From assembly GCA_032433765.1 (NCBI GenBank), contig JAVIAB010000139.1, positions 39,949,608 to 40,013,607 on the forward strand: a DNA stretch of 64,000 bases. The letters are read 5' to 3'. How positions within the stretch are numbered: the first letter of the stretch is position 1; every line of letters begins with the position of its first letter. This document shows positions 10,490 to 22,573 of the stretch, piece after piece. A model generated the notes under the pieces. It made no database searches and was not told the origin of the DNA. It was given only the letters and a program-made list of their open reading frames with translations. Source of the stretch: Megaustenia siamemsis. Taxonomy: Eukaryota > Mollusca > Gastropoda > Stylommatophora > Ariophantidae. Both the position numbers and the translations under genes were made by a program.

Positions 10490-10849
10490 AAAAATAAAGG
10501 ATTCAGCCTTAATAGCAAAAAGACAGAAGTAATGGTAGCAACAAAGAAAAAAATATCACTACAATGCACAGTAAAGAGAAGTGGAACAATATTAAAACAG
10601 GTAAATGAATTTAAATATCTGGGAACATTTTAACCTCAGATAGTAGATGTACAAGTGAGATACAGAATGGCTCTGGTAAAAGCAGCTTTCCAAAAAATGA
10701 TTAAGTTATTGTGCAATCCATTTTTGACAATAGAAACAAAAAAAAGAGTTCTTAAATGATATGTAATGTAGAACCAGTCTTAATATATGGATGCGAATCC
10801 TGGACAATAGGACAACAGACTAGAAGTTATGTAGAGTAAATCTTTCTTC

Positions 10850-11175
10850 TTTTTTTTTTTGCGTTCACCAGCTTTTACCTCTGACAAAGTCCCTAGAGAC
10901 TAGGAACTAAATTTTGCGTGTTAATCCATTTTTCCATGTTAGCCGTGTGCACAGGGGTCTCTCACCGCACAAGCAGATAACTCCGTCTTCAGAGGTACTC
11001 TGTTTTTTCTGTCAATGAGTAATGACGTTTCAAGCCGGGCCTCGCTGTTGAGACCAGGTGTGGTTACCGTAGAGAGAAATCATAAATAAAAATTCCAAAT
11101 GGTCCAGTCGGGATTTGAACTCACAACCTCTCTGATTCAAGGATGGTGTCTTGCCTCAAGACCAACCAGTCCCAA
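10850..11175 (-). mobile_element. SINE-C inside LINE-ATG
   Basis: On the - strand a tRNA-like head (GGACTGGTTGGTCTTGAGGC, B-box region GTGAGTTCAAATCCCGAC) leads into a 240-bp body with CAGCGAGGCCCGGCTTGAAA and TAGTCTCTAGGGAC. It ends AAGCTGGTGAACGCAAAAAA. The same layout is seen at 38968-39288. Confidence 0.85.
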
Positions 11176-11602
11176 GCCAAACTTAATATATGGATGTGAA
11201 TCATGGACAATAGGACAACAGACAAGAAAATTATTGGAGGCTGTAGAAATGGTTTTATAGAAGAATGTTGAGAATACCATTGATAGCTAAGAAGAGTAAT
11301 GAAGACATTCTAAAAGAGAAGAAAGCAAAAAGAGAGCTAATATCCAATATTAGGAAGAAACAATCATAATTTTTGGCCGTGCAATGAGAAGGGAAGAGTT
11401 TGAATATATTGTGACAACTGGAAAAGTTGAGGGATGAAGAGATAGAGGGAAGCAAAGAGAAAAGATACAAGACAGCTTAAGAGAATGGCTTGGCAGAAGG
11501 TCAACAACAGAAATTATAAATAACTCTCGAGATTGAAAGTTGTGGAGAGACATGATCACCTACACCAGCAGCCATGGTACTTGGTGATGATGATGATATG
11601 TT

Positions 11603-11835
11603 GTGTGGGGTTTGCAGTAAAACTGTGATGTTACATCTTTTAGCCCAGCACATCCGACTTCAGCATGTTATTTTTGAGTACCAGGTTGTCTTCCCTATTT
11701 GATCCCTATTTACTTGGCCAGACTAGACAAGTTATTCTGTCTTGGGAGGCACTGTGAGGAGGTGGACCTGGATGGTTCTGGTTCACTGATCCTGGTGCAA
11801 GCCATCAACTGTGCGTAGTTGACATTTTTCATCAT
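11603..11835 (-). mobile_element. SINE-B fragment
   Basis: In reverse it holds the core and head: GGTTTGCAGTAAAACTGTGA, TTAGCCCAGCACATCCGACT, GGCCAGACTAGACAAG, CCTGGTGCAAGCCATCAACT. It abuts the 3' end of LINE-ATG. Confidence 0.7.
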
Positions 11836-11974
11836 TCCATAATGAGACAATACAGATCTAATGGAGATCTTTTTCTCAATAGGCAATGATAGGAAACTCT
11901 TTTCACAGCTTCATAACAGAAGACAATCAGAAATCAAGATCAACAGAAAAAAGGTCATCCTTTAAGCGTTTCAG

Positions 11975-12230
11975 GGAGCCGCGATAGCTCAGTGGTTAGT
12001 GAACTGGACTACAAAGGACAAGAGGTAGGGTTCGATCCCAACCGACGGCTTCCAGTTCACCCAGCCTTTAATGGGTACCGGATTTTTTTCTGGGAAAGTA
12101 AAGCGGCACAGGCGTAATACCGACCACATTACCCCAAAAATCATGTGCCGAAGGTCTGTAAAATTTATGGTCACTAACACCATATTTCCTATACGCCACT
12201 TGGCGTGATGGGGGTATTTTACTTTTTTTT
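11975..12230 (+). mobile_element. SINE-D, intact copy with target-site duplication
   Basis: Best reference copy of this family. The head GGAGCCGCGATAGCTCAGTG has a good A box, and GGTAGGGTTCGATCCCAACC contains a good B box. The body follows with CCGAAGGTCTGTAAAATT, and it ends GGGGGTATTTTACTTTTTTT T. The flank AAGCGTTTCAG is repeated exactly at 11964-11974 and 12231-12241. SINEs of this type are transcribed by RNA polymerase III and moved by a partner LINE. Confidence 0.9.
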
Positions 12231-12783
12231 AAGCGTTTCAGCCTTTTAGTTTCTTGGGGAGGGGGGCACCTGAGTCTTGACTCCCAGGTGTCATTTAACC
12301 TGAAAGTTCACAATATGTTGAGCATATAATAGAAGAGACTCTGGGCTAAACAAAATGTCTGATCAAATCAACTGCCCATACCCAGTGACAAATTTTAGCT
12401 GTCTTTACATGTGCACAATGAGCATGTCAAAATGTCTTGGTCAGTTTGTTGTACCTGCTTACAAGGTGTGTTGAAATTAAATCCTGAGTTTCTTAAAAAT
12501 TGCTACATATTTCTTATAGGCTTTATCTTAGTTAAACTGTACAGGAATATGAAGAAAGTGTGATAATTTTGTTTTATGCTACCATAGAACATATATGTTC
12601 CTACCATCACCTCCATGTGATACTCTAGTATAAGAACAGTCACCACCACTGCATTGATGCAAAAATAAAAAGGTGTGCTGGAATATCAAGCATGAAAATA
12701 AATAACCATTGCTCATCATCATTTTCAAATACAGTATATGCAAAAATCAGATAACACATTTCATGCATAATATATATATACAG

Positions 12784-12880
12784 CTTAAGGAGACCACAAT
12801 AGCTTAGTGGTTATTTAACTGGACTACTAAGGAAAAGAGGTCAGGTTCAGTCTTGATCAACGCTTCAACTGATTTTACAG
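12784..12880 (+). mobile_element. SINE-D, decayed head
   Basis: AGGAGACCACAATAGCTTAG, then TGGACTACTAAGGAAAAGAG and GGTCAGGTTCAGTCTTGATC follow the SINE-D tRNA-like head with many substitutions. The body is lost. Confidence 0.6.
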
Positions 12881-12989
12881 TTAATGTCCTTTATGCATCT
12901 AAGATTCTCACCATACAGATAGTAATAATACAACACTGCGTAACATGTTGTTCTGTCTACTGAAACATTAATATTAAGAATTGTCACTA

Positions 12990-13330
12990 GGTGAGACAGG
13001 GAGGTCTAGAGGTAAGTCACCACCCCTTCAACAAGAAAGTCCTGGGTTCAGATCTTGTCACAAGTGGTGGCAATTTTTCATTTTCAATCAGTGGTTACTT
13101 CATTGCTTTATCCTCTCCCAGTCTCTTGAGTAAAGAAGATTCAATGTCTAGCTCTGTTGGATAGCTGCACACACAAAAAAGAGGTCATGTGCACACTTTG
13201 CACATGTTAAAACTCTTGGGGGTTAAAAATCTAAAGAAGTTGACCAAAACAGCCAATGTTCAAGCAAAAAAATTGTTCAACAATTAAAAATATCTACCCA
13301 TGTTAAAGACAGATTGAGCAGGTTGAAAGG
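12990..13330 (+). mobile_element. SINE-E copy
   Basis: Head GAGACAGGGAGGTCTAGAGG and GTCCTGGGTTCAGATCTTGT (A- and B-box regions), then the body with CTCTTGAGTAAAGAAGATTC and TTGCACATGTTAAAACTCTT. These match 6303-6765 in order. The 3' end is decayed. Confidence 0.7.
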
Positions 13331-13540
13331 CTCAAATATTGTGGCGTGTCATAACCATATATACATATCAACTTAACATGTGAAAACTGAAGTCATTTTT
13401 TGATGGTTTGCTTTGTCAAAAGTCTTAGAGTAGTCTATAAATAACAAAACACTAAGTACAAATTTGTATTAAGTACAAATATGCTTTTACTGGAGACATG
13501 CGTCAAGTCTAAAAGAATATAAACACAAGAGACAAGAAAT

Positions 13541-13691
13541 GTATATAGTGTACTATGTTAATCAGAAGAATTGTATATAGTGTACTATGTTAATCAGAAG
13601 AATGGTATATAGTGCACTATGTTAATCAGAAGAATGGTATATAGTGTACTATGTTAATCAGAAGAATGGTATATAGTGTACTATGTTAATG
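13541..13691 (+). repeat. 32-bp minisatellite, about 5 units
   Basis: The unit starts GTATATAGTGTACTATGTTA and ends ATCAGAAGAAT(G/T). Nearly identical units begin every 32 bp from 13541; the last is partial. Each unit contains a near-palindrome ATAGTGTACTAT, perfect in unit 3 (ATAGTGCACTAT). The array recurs unchanged at 23884. Confidence 0.9.
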
Positions 13692-14072
13692 CCAATACAA
13701 AATCACATTTTTTTTAAGGGCCAAAGGGTGTCAGCTCACAGGCTTGTGGATCCATAACAACAGCATTTTTTTTTTAAATTGTCCTCACCACATATATTAA
13801 AAATGCCCAACATCTACCCCACCATCATCCCTTTAATGCAAATGACCTGCTATACACATTTTAAATGCACAACAAAAATACTTTGATTTGTATTACTTCA
13901 TTAATTACTAGCTTTTATGATCCCAGTTTACTTTGTTTTATTAAAAATGCAATAACAATGGCTAAAACTAATCTGTTTTAATCAAACTAGTTGTGAGCCA
14001 CAAGCCATTGCTACAAGTTATTAAAAATATTTATTTTTAAAATGAAATGTCTATTTCTTCTGTTACTTTCAG

Positions 14073-14212
14073 ACCTCAAAGCCAAGGGTATAGTTGCTAA
14101 TGGAGACTTTGTTGGATGCATTCGCAATCTGAGACTGAACAATGTTTTGCAGTACATTGCCACTGGAACTCCATCTGGGGATGTGAAGCTGGGAGCTTGT
14201 CCAGCCACATAG
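14073..14212 (+). CDS. Laminin alpha-like gene, terminal exon v (copy 1)
   Basis: The acceptor is TTCTGTTACTTTCAG. The first two bases complete an Asp codon with the base carried from 9496. The translation DLKAKGIVANGDFVGCIRNL, RLNNVLQYIATGTPSGDVKL, GACPAT ends at TAG. FVGCIRNL is the conserved closing strand of an LG domain, and the last cysteine (ACPAT) pairs with it. Laminin alpha chains end within a few residues of this cysteine, as here, so this is the true C-terminus. The frame runs without interruption through all five exons in the window. Confidence 0.85.
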
Positions 14213-15340
14213 ACTGACCTTTGCCACAAAAATGCATCCTTGAACTCTTTCTATATGCACTGATTTTATTTTTTTTATTTTCAGGACAAATCAATAAGTG
14301 AAATCAACAGTACATAGAAATAATTGAGCCCTTTCGGACATTAATATACAGAATAATAAAGTTGGATTTTTTTTTTAATGCAAAAAAACAATCAAATAAA
14401 AAAATCTAGAAAAAAGTTATGAATTAAAAATAATTGCTATTTATAATGAAAGAGGCATATTTTAACATAAAAAGAGAAGACAACACTCTGCTAATAACTA
14501 TAGGCCTACTAGAAAGATTTTTAAAATAACATAGATGAGATGAAAATATTCATAAATAAAACAACAACCTGTCACAATGTGCCATTAATGCAAGAAATAA
14601 GACTATTGTAAATCACTTGTTGCCAACCATCTATGCAGTGACAGACAGCACTGCCCTATTAAATATATTTCTTTACCACTGGACTTTATTACAGTTAATG
14701 TTCTGTTCGTGAAGCTGTTTGAAATCAGATGTTAAACATTTTATTATCAACGCTTTGGCCTTCTAGTCTATAGAATACTGTATCTTTAGACCAATTTCTT
14801 TTTTTTTTGTAGCCTATAATTTTACTTATTGGAATTGAGTTCAAGGATGTATGATACATGATTTATTATACTCTTTTATCAAATGTTTTTAGTTAGGTGT
14901 TCTTTGAATGAAGCATAATAATAATTGTATTATTTTTCTATACTACACATCATTTTCAGTTTTTTTTTAAATGTGTATAGATGTTTTAAAAATAGATCTG
15001 TAATAAACATGACTCAAAGAACTTTGAAAGATACAGTGCAAAAAATCTAGTGGTTTGTCAACTTTTTATTTTTGTTGAGTGCACTTAGATTGTTTTTCTA
15101 GTCAATACTGACAGTTGGTATTTAGTTTTCACATCACTGCTCATTTTATTTTAATAATCTTTATCTGTTAAAAAAAATATTTCAACAGACCAGCATATTT
15201 AACTATAAAAATTGTTCTCAATTACATCTACAGCAAACATCTTTCCACTTTTATTGTGCAGTTAGACAAACATTTTCCAACACATCTGATGTAAATCACT
15301 ATATGACATTATGTTTCAATAAAGACAATTTATTCTTTAA
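14213..15340 (+). other. Laminin 3' UTR with polyadenylation signals (copy 1)
   Basis: AATAAA hexamers occur at 14355-14360, 15002-15007 and 15318-15323, all on the coding strand downstream of the stop. The last is followed by a T-rich stretch, the usual layout for cleavage. Which site is used cannot be told from sequence. Confidence 0.55.
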
Positions 15341-18300
15341 ACAGATATTATTAAACTGAAAATAATATATTTTGTTATTTTCTTAAATTGCTGCAGCATA
15401 TTATTTATGCACTTTTTTTTCACTCTCAAAGTCCTTCAGGCTCCTTTTTGGAACAAGGATAAGATCTTTCCAACCACCCCAATCTTGGACATTTTCTCTA
15501 CATCCTTCCAGTCAGTGCCAATGTAATCAGTGGGCATATCAGTCCTACAATGTTCTTTGACCACATGACTTTCTGAACTCTGTGTCTGTTTTCAGAATCC
15601 CTCCTTTTAGCTTTGTCTACATGGCTTCATGAACTCTTTGTCTATTTTCAGAGTTCCGGGGCTCCCTTTGCAAGATTGGGTTAACTAATTTTCTTGTCTG
15701 CATTTTTTTAATCTATTGATTTTTTTTAACAGATTGTTAGCCTGTTACTCCAACCTTCTTAGTCACCTCATACAACATGCATGGAAGGAGGCAGTAGCTC
15801 TATTCATTTTCTGCTGACCACAGTTAGGGTAACCATACTCAACATGAATAATGCAAATTATTATAAACTATAAATTTACAAAATATTTGAGCTTTGTTTG
15901 CAAAATCTTTAATAAGTAACATTGATTAGTGTATCTATCTATTTTCATTGTGCTTTACATTTGTCCATGAATTTGTCAACATAGATCAACATATAACAAT
16001 ATTTGCAATTAACAAGATCACACACCAGTCAGCAGTTTATTTTTTTTTTAATTAATTTAAAATCACATAAAAATTTATTCTGTGACTAAAACTACAATTT
16101 TTCTTTCAAAGATAGGACAATATAGGTGAAAATAAGTTACACTATTCAATATGTCATACTTTACATGAGTTACAGTAACCCATATTGGTGGGGGTTTTTT
16201 TAATATATATTTTTGTTATTTTGATATACAGTAGTGTCAATACCACTATACTCTGCATACTGACATCATGATATGGTAAATGTGGGTTTTATCTCAGCCT
16301 TGTATTCTCCATTCTACCCAGCTGAAAAAGAGTACTTGTCCCACTGAGCTGGGTAAGGTAGTAACAGTGAGGGAGAGCATGTACACCTTTCTCTCCTAAA
16401 CCCAGCCTTCAAATGCTGTCGTCTAGTACAGTGAAATTTACTACTTTACTACTTCCTTATAGTATATGCTTTAGGACACTCTTTACTTCCTTTGTTACAA
16501 GATTATAATTGTAGATACTTTTTAATTGAAAAGTACAAAATGTCCACAGCACTCTTAATTTCCATACAATATTCATATTTAGATACACACTATATAAATA
16601 TATACAACTAGAAATACATGTAACTTACAGGCATATGTTTCTTCAAATACATTTGTATATTTTTTATTCTATATTAAGGACAAGCCAAATTCTTTAAATT
16701 TAAATTTAAAAAATTAAAAATAAGTGAAACATAGGATTATTACCTATATTTCAACATGGAAATGTAAAAATAGTTAAAATTTGTAAACTTAATTCTTTCC
16801 CTTCTTCCATATTATTTTGCTGGTTTGAGTTGAATTATGTGAAAACCAATGTCACCAATGTAAAAATTATGTTGTTTTTTTTAAAAAGTATATCATATAA
16901 CACATCAAATTAGAGATGGAATATTCCACAGAATGGAAATAATATTTGTTTGACATAAAATCATTTTGGTAAATATTTAAAATTTGAAGAAAGAGGAAAA
17001 TGATGGTTGAGACTTTGACAGACACCTTGATCACAAAACAACAAAATAATAATGTAAACATTCTATTTCTTACAGAAATTAAGTTTACTTACATTTCACA
17101 GATGATGTAGTCTTTGAAATAATCCATGAGGAAGTTGGGGGTTCACCAGTTTTCCATTGGAAGTCATTACAGGATATAAACATACTAAAACATGCACAAA
17201 CTGTGGCAAAAAGCTAAGTCTATTCCCCCAATATATGGTTACTTATAGGTTTCAGAAGTGGATATATAGAAAGGGAAACCACTCTACTATACAATTAGGT
17301 ATGGTAAAACTTTGAGAAAGATACAGAATTATTATTTAGTCATTTTGCAGTGGACAGAGAGAGCATATCTTGGAATAATGAGGACACGGAAGTGCATAAT
17401 ATTGAAGGTACTGGGAAGGGAAAGAGTTAAGTCTTCTTTGTTACTCTGCATGGAAAACCAAGTTGTGTTTATCCATATAACATATGAGGCATTGCCACAA
17501 GAGCAGGTGTGATTTGCTCTGCTTTTGAAAATAAAATTTAATTATTTGATATATCTTACTTGTTAGTAGTTCATCCAGATGATCACTGATATTTTAATCA
17601 TCGTCATATGTTATCTAAAAACTTTTATTTAATTTTAATTGCTTTCCTGTGTAACCTATTTTTGCTTTTTTATGTTATTGTTGAGTGATTTCTCTTTTTT
17701 TTTTTTTTGTTTTTTTTTTTTTTTTGAGTTTGTTTCCATTTTAACAAGGATCATGAATGAAGACTCCATAGTTTTATTTTAAAATTGTGTTTTAGTTTGT
17801 GAATTTTAGCTCTTGTCTTCTTAGATTTGTTTATTTAACTTATCAACTGTTAATACATACAGTTGTTCTTCATTTGTTCATTACTCTTATTCATTACATT
17901 ATTGTTCATTCTACTGCTGTTAAAGTTACAAGCTGTAATAATATTATTTTCCTTTCCCAATTTGCAAAGTGCATTTCTTTTAAATGAGAGACTAATGGAA
18001 AGTTCCCACACTATGTTAGGAATTTACAGGCTTACCTAAATTTGACTGTCATCACCTTTAAAATAGTCCGCTTTGGAATATACACTGCATCTCTTCAATG
18101 CCTTAAAAGCACCTTGTAAATCTTTTACCTCAAAACTGTCCGAAGCCACTTACGAAGAGACACTGAGATTGCTGGCTGAGTACATTCTCAGGGGGACTAT
18201 TTAGAATTTGATAGCTGCCAAATTTAAATAAGGTAAGCTTGTAATTTTTTGCTAGGTATAATTTGAGAACTTTCTGATAGCTCTCACATAATTTAATTAT

Positions 18301-19681
18301 TTTAATTATATTTTGTATTAGAATAGTATTTATTTTGATATTAGTATTAGTCAAAGTCTGGTTTTGTTGCAATGTCCCATATAGCTAGTCTTGGTAATGC
18401 AGAAATGAATAAGTAAATTCAATTTTTAAAAGTAAACTTAATCTAAACTGCCAATGTAAGTTACAGTATAGTTTCTGTCTAGATAGGTCTTATCTTCACA
18501 TTAATTGTTATTATATTTATGTACTCTCAGTTGTTTACTGTTTACAAATTGTATAGAAAACACCAAATTTGTTGTCAGATTGCCAAATAGTATTACTCAC
18601 ATCTGAACGCTTGCTCTTAAAAAGATCAACTACTGTTTTATGCAGTTATGATGTCAAATAGGTCCTGCAAAGTTTGACCAAAATGTTTGTCTAGCCCGCT
18701 GCTGCCTGAAAAATTACACAGGGACTATATATTTTAAATTACGATCTGCTTAATTCAAGACCATTTAATCTCTCATATTAACATTTTTCATCTAGATTTT
18801 TTTATGCAAAGTTTAATAATTTCTGTAAGTGAAAGTGAAAGTCATAATTTTTTACCGCTTCAATTTTCTTCAACCTGTGTCGAGAAGATCTATGTTTTTG
18901 TGCTCAGGGCACCGGTATTCATAAGTGATATTAATAATATCTTATGATCCACTTAATTCACTGTATTTAATCTCTCATATTAACATTTTGAATCTATGTT
19001 TGATTTTACAATACAATTTAATCATTTTGGTGAGTAAAAGTGAAAATTTTTATTACTGCTTCAATTTTGTTAAATTTGCATTTGAAGTTAAACATATTTT
19101 TGTGCTCATGGCGTCAGTTAAAGTGAAAGTCATAAACATTATGCGGTAATTGTTATTTTAGCAAATTTGTAAGATGAACTGAAACAACGGACATTGCAAT
19201 GTCAGCAGCGTTATATAAACAATAGTTGTTTTTAATAGCAGCAAGGCAGGGGAAAATTTCTGAATGTAGGTTTGAAACACCAGAACATTTGTCAGAGGAA
19301 GGGCCTCATTTGCGTCATATTAAGGGTCTAATTTGCATCAACAAGACTTAGGTCATTTCAGCTAAAAAGTGTGCCCCGAAAAAGCATGTGCTCCATCCAA
19401 AACATAATGCAAAATTGTATTAATGTAACTGATAATGTCATGTATATGAAACTACAAATAGCATACTGAATGTATTAATTTGTAAAGTACTTGTAATATT
19501 ATATTACTGATCGCAGAGAGAGAGAGAGAGAGATATTATATTACATTTGGATATTACCATTTGGTCATTAATCAACTTAATCTTTGCAAAACATCTTTTT
19601 GTACATAAATATGGCAGCAATAAATGAACTTTAGCATCATAAATTGTTTTTTTTTTCATTTTTGTTGTACTAGTATACAAA
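15341..19681. other. Intergenic stretch of unit 1, no firm gene
   Basis: Mostly unique AT-rich DNA with poly-T runs (17698-17725) and a (GA)n at 19514-19533. A decayed tRNA-SINE-like block lies near 16290-16400 (CTACCCAGCTGAAAAAGAGT). A short - strand ORF near 15431-15600 is listed separately. The ORF ending near 17213 on the + strand has no motif I recognise. Confidence 0.4.
15431..15590 (-). CDS. Possible terminal exon or repeat-derived ORF
   Basis: On the - strand an open frame ends MPTDYIGTDWKDVEKMSKIG, VVGKILSLFQKGA then TGA. An AATAAA lies downstream near 15332 on the same strand. No upstream exon could be joined with confidence. The duplicate at 25774-25933 has one extra T in a run near its end, which changes the last residues and the stop. 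That would be unexpected for a constrained exon, unless the T count is a sequencing error. I do not recognise the protein. Confidence 0.2.
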
Positions 19682-19701
19682 CTCCTGTGTGTTACCGTGG
19701 C
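19682..19701 (+). mobile_element. SINE-A 5' stub at the duplication junction
   Basis: The first 20 bases of the SINE-A copy that is whole at 30027-30341, cut by the start of unit 2. It is preceded by the same AGTATACAAA target site as the whole copy. Confidence 0.9.
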
Positions 19702-19718
19702 TTATATGCTTGGCACAG

Positions 19719-19841
19719 CTATCAAGAACAAGCACATTCTCATATTGACAGTTGATGGAGTTAATATAGGAGAGCAGCATGGAAAATCTGAAATCTCTGC
19801 AGCAGACACACATGATCCTCTTTACATTGGTGGCAATACAG
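19719..19841 (+). CDS. Laminin alpha-like gene, exon iv (copy 2)
   Basis: Identical in sequence to 9374-9496, with the AG acceptor and the ACAG|GTTTGT donor intact. Only 17 bp of native intron precede it. The upstream pyrimidine tract is now replaced by SINE-A and unit-1 intergenic sequence (GTTACCGTGGCTTATATG), so splicing to it may be weaker. If the exon is used, the encoded residues do not change. Confidence 0.7.
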
Positions 19842-20057
19842 GTTTGTCAAAAAGTTGTATTCATTAACAGTTTTTAGCGGTGATTTGTGGTGAAGTGATT
19901 AAAACTGTAACTTATATTGGCCTTGATGGTGCTCACAATATTGAGGATAAAATAGAATATTAATAGAATAATAATAAAATAGAATATTAATAGAATAATA
20001 ATAAAATAGAATAATATAGAGATAATTACTTTTTTTTTCTTTGGTCTAATGTCTAAT

Positions 20058-20331
20058 CTCCCGTGTGTTACCGGGCCTCATTATGTGGGAAGTAAAGAAT
20101 AGTGACACTGTGACCTTCCAAGCATGTCGTAAGAGGCGACTAAGGAGTTTGATCGATGGCTTGACAAGCTGTCATTGTAAAAAGCATTGTTATGGAAACA
20201 GAACCATAGATTTTAGAAGCAGTGATCTCTGCAATATGTGCCATTTTGGCACGCAAGGTTTCTGTTTTTGAGATTATAGTTCTGCCCTATGTGTCGTCTT
20301 CGGCGCGAAAGGACAATAGATAGATAGATAG
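20058..20331 (+). mobile_element. SINE-A (unit 2 copy of 9714-9988)
   Basis: Same element, with one G fewer in the GTTACCGGG run. Target-site duplication AATGTCTAAT is retained on both sides. Confidence 0.85.
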
Positions 20332-20473
20332 AATGTCTAATGTTCGTACACAGTTTGAAATAGATGCTTGTGTTCGTCCAATGACTAAAGGAATACATCT
20401 ATTCCTCATTCACCTTTAAAAGGACATTAAGTAGCGCGTATACTTTGCATGTTATAATTGTGTCATAATATAA

Positions 20474-21948
20474 ATAAGGTATGCTGATGATACAGTCATA
20501 ATCACTAAGAGTGAAAATGAGTTACAAGAAATGTTAGACATTATAGTGAAGGAAAGCAAAAATAAAAGTAAAAAAAAAAAAGTAAAGTACCCCCGTCACG
20601 CCAAGTGATGTATAGGGAATATGGTGTTAGTGATCATAAATTTTACAGACCTTCGGCACATGATTTTTGGGCTAATGTGGTCGGTATTACGCCCGTAACG
20701 CTTCACTTTCACAGAAAAAAATCTGGTACCCATTTAAGGTTGGGTGAACCCGGAAGCTGTCGGTTGGGATCGAACCCTACCCCTTGTCCTTTGTAGTCCA
20801 GTTCACTAATCACTGAGCTACCGCGGCTCCCTAAAAATAAAGGATTCAGCCTTAATAGCAAAAAGACAGAAGTAATGGTAGCAACAAAGAAAAAAATATC
20901 ACTACAATGCACAGTAAAGAGAAGTGGAACAATATTAAAACAGGTAAATGAATTTAAATATCTGGGAACATTTTAACCTCAGATAGTAGATGTACAAGTG
21001 AGATACAGAATGGCTCTGGTAAAAGCAGCTTTCCAAAAAATGATTAAGTTATTGTGCAATCCATTTTTGACAATAGAAACAAAAAAAAGAGTTCTTAAAT
21101 GATATGTAATGTAGAACCAGTCTTAATATATGGATGCGAATCCTGGACAATAGGACAACAGACTAGAAGTTATGTAGAGTAAATCTTTCTTCTTTTTTTT
21201 TTTGCGTTCACCAGCTTTTACCTCTGACAAAGTCCCTAGAGACTAGGAACTAAATTTTGCGTGTTAATCCATTTTTCCATGTTAGCCGTGTGCACAGGGG
21301 TCTCTCACCGCACAAGCAGATAACTCCGTCTTCAGAGGTACTCTGTTTTTTCTGTCAATGAGTAATGACGTTTCAAGCCGGGCCTCGCTGTTGAGACCAG
21401 GTGTGGTTACCGTAGAGAGAAATCATAAATAAAAATTCCAAATGGTCCAGTCGGGATTTGAACTCACAACCTCTCTGATTCAAGGATGGTGTCTTGCCTC
21501 AAGACCAACCAGTCCCAAGCCAAACTTAATATATGGATGTGAATCATGGACAATAGGACAACAGACAAGAAAATTATTGGAGGCTGTAGAAATGGTTTTA
21601 TAGAAGAATGTTGAGAATACCATTGATAGCTAAGAAGAGTAATGAAGACATTCTAAAAGAGAAGAAAGCAAAAAGAGAGCTAATATCCAATATTAGGAAG
21701 AAACAATCATAATTTTTGGCCGTGCAATGAGAAGGGAAGAGTTTGAATATATTGTGACAACTGGAAAAGTTGAGGGATGAAGAGATAGAGGGAAGCAAAG
21801 AGAAAAGATACAAGACAGCTTAAGAGAATGGCTTGGCAGAAGGTCAACAACAGAAATTATAAATAACTCTCGAGATTGAAAGTTGTGGAGAGACATGATC
21901 ACCTACACCAGCAGCCATGGTACTTGGTGATGATGATGATATGTTGTG
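20474..21948 (+). mobile_element. LINE-ATG with nested SINE-D and SINE-C (unit 2)
   Basis: Copy of 10131-11605, with SINE-D at 20567-20832 and SINE-C at about 21193-21518 in the same places. No difference of note from unit 1. Confidence 0.8.
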
Positions 21949-22178
21949 TGGGGTTTGCAGTAAAACTGTGATGTTACATCTTTTAGCCCAGCACATCCGA
22001 CTTCAGCATGTTATTTTTGAGTACCAGGTTGTCTTCCCTATTTGATCCCTATTTACTTGGCCAGACTAGACAAGTTATTCTGTCTTGGGAGGCACTGTGA
22101 GGAGGTGGACCTGGATGGTTCTGGTTCACTGATCCTGGTGCAAGCCATCAACTGTGCGTAGTTGACATTTTTCATCAT
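21946..22178 (-). mobile_element. SINE-B fragment (unit 2)
   Basis: Copy of 11603-11835. Confidence 0.7.
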
Positions 22179-22317
22179 TCCATAATGAGACAATACAGAT
22201 CTAATGGAGATCTTTTTCTCAATAGGCAATGATAGGAAACTCTTTTCACAGCTTCATAACAGAAGACAATCAGAAATCAAGATCAACAGAAAAAAGGTCA
22301 TCCTTTAAGCGTTTCAG

Positions 22318-22573
22318 GGAGCCGCGATAGCTCAGTGGTTAGTGAACTGGACTACAAAGGACAAGAGGTAGGGTTCGATCCCAACCGACGGCTTCCAGTT
22401 CACCCAGCCTTTAATGGGTACCGGATTTTTTTCTGGGAAAGTAAAGCGGCACAGGCGTAATACCGACCACATTACCCCAAAAATCATGTGCCGAAGGTCT
22501 GTAAAATTTATGGTCACTAACACCATATTTCCTATACGCCACTTGGCGTGATGGGGGTATTTTACTTTTTTTT
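22318..22573 (+). mobile_element. SINE-D (unit 2)
   Basis: Copy of 11975-12230, with A box, B box and AAGCGTTTCAG flanks preserved. Confidence 0.9.

Larger units (their letters stand above)
10131..11605 (+). mobile_element. LINE-ATG copy interrupted by two SINEs
   Basis: LINE-ATG reverse-transcriptase sequence runs from GGTATGCTGATGATACAGTC (the YADDT region) through KGFSLNSKKTEVMVATKK in broken frame to the tail GGTGATGATGATGATATG. It is split by SINE-D at 10224-10489 and SINE-C at 10850-11175. A 45-bp stretch (10779-10820) recurs at 11182-11223 on the far side of SINE-C, so the LINE also carries a small internal duplication. It is dead. Confidence 0.8.
9357..19701 (+). repeat. Tandem duplication, unit 1 (10,345 bp)
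   Basis: Everything from TTATATGCTTGGCACAG to GTTACCGTGGC recurs at 19702-30046 in the same order and orientation. Differences seen are homopolymer-length changes (for example the T run near 9684, the G run near 9729, the T runs near 13712 and 13770, and one near 15430) and a substitution at 17043 (A here, G at 27388). The unit contains the last two laminin exons, the 3' UTR, several SINEs, LINE-ATG and a 32-bp minisatellite. Confidence 0.95.

Noticed and set aside
17075..17215. Exon-like stretch on either strand (GTAAGT donor on -, open frame HFTDDVVFEIIHEE on +)
   Set aside because: No frame on the - strand stays open into the donor with a usable acceptor, and the + strand frame has no partner exon. 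Left unassigned.
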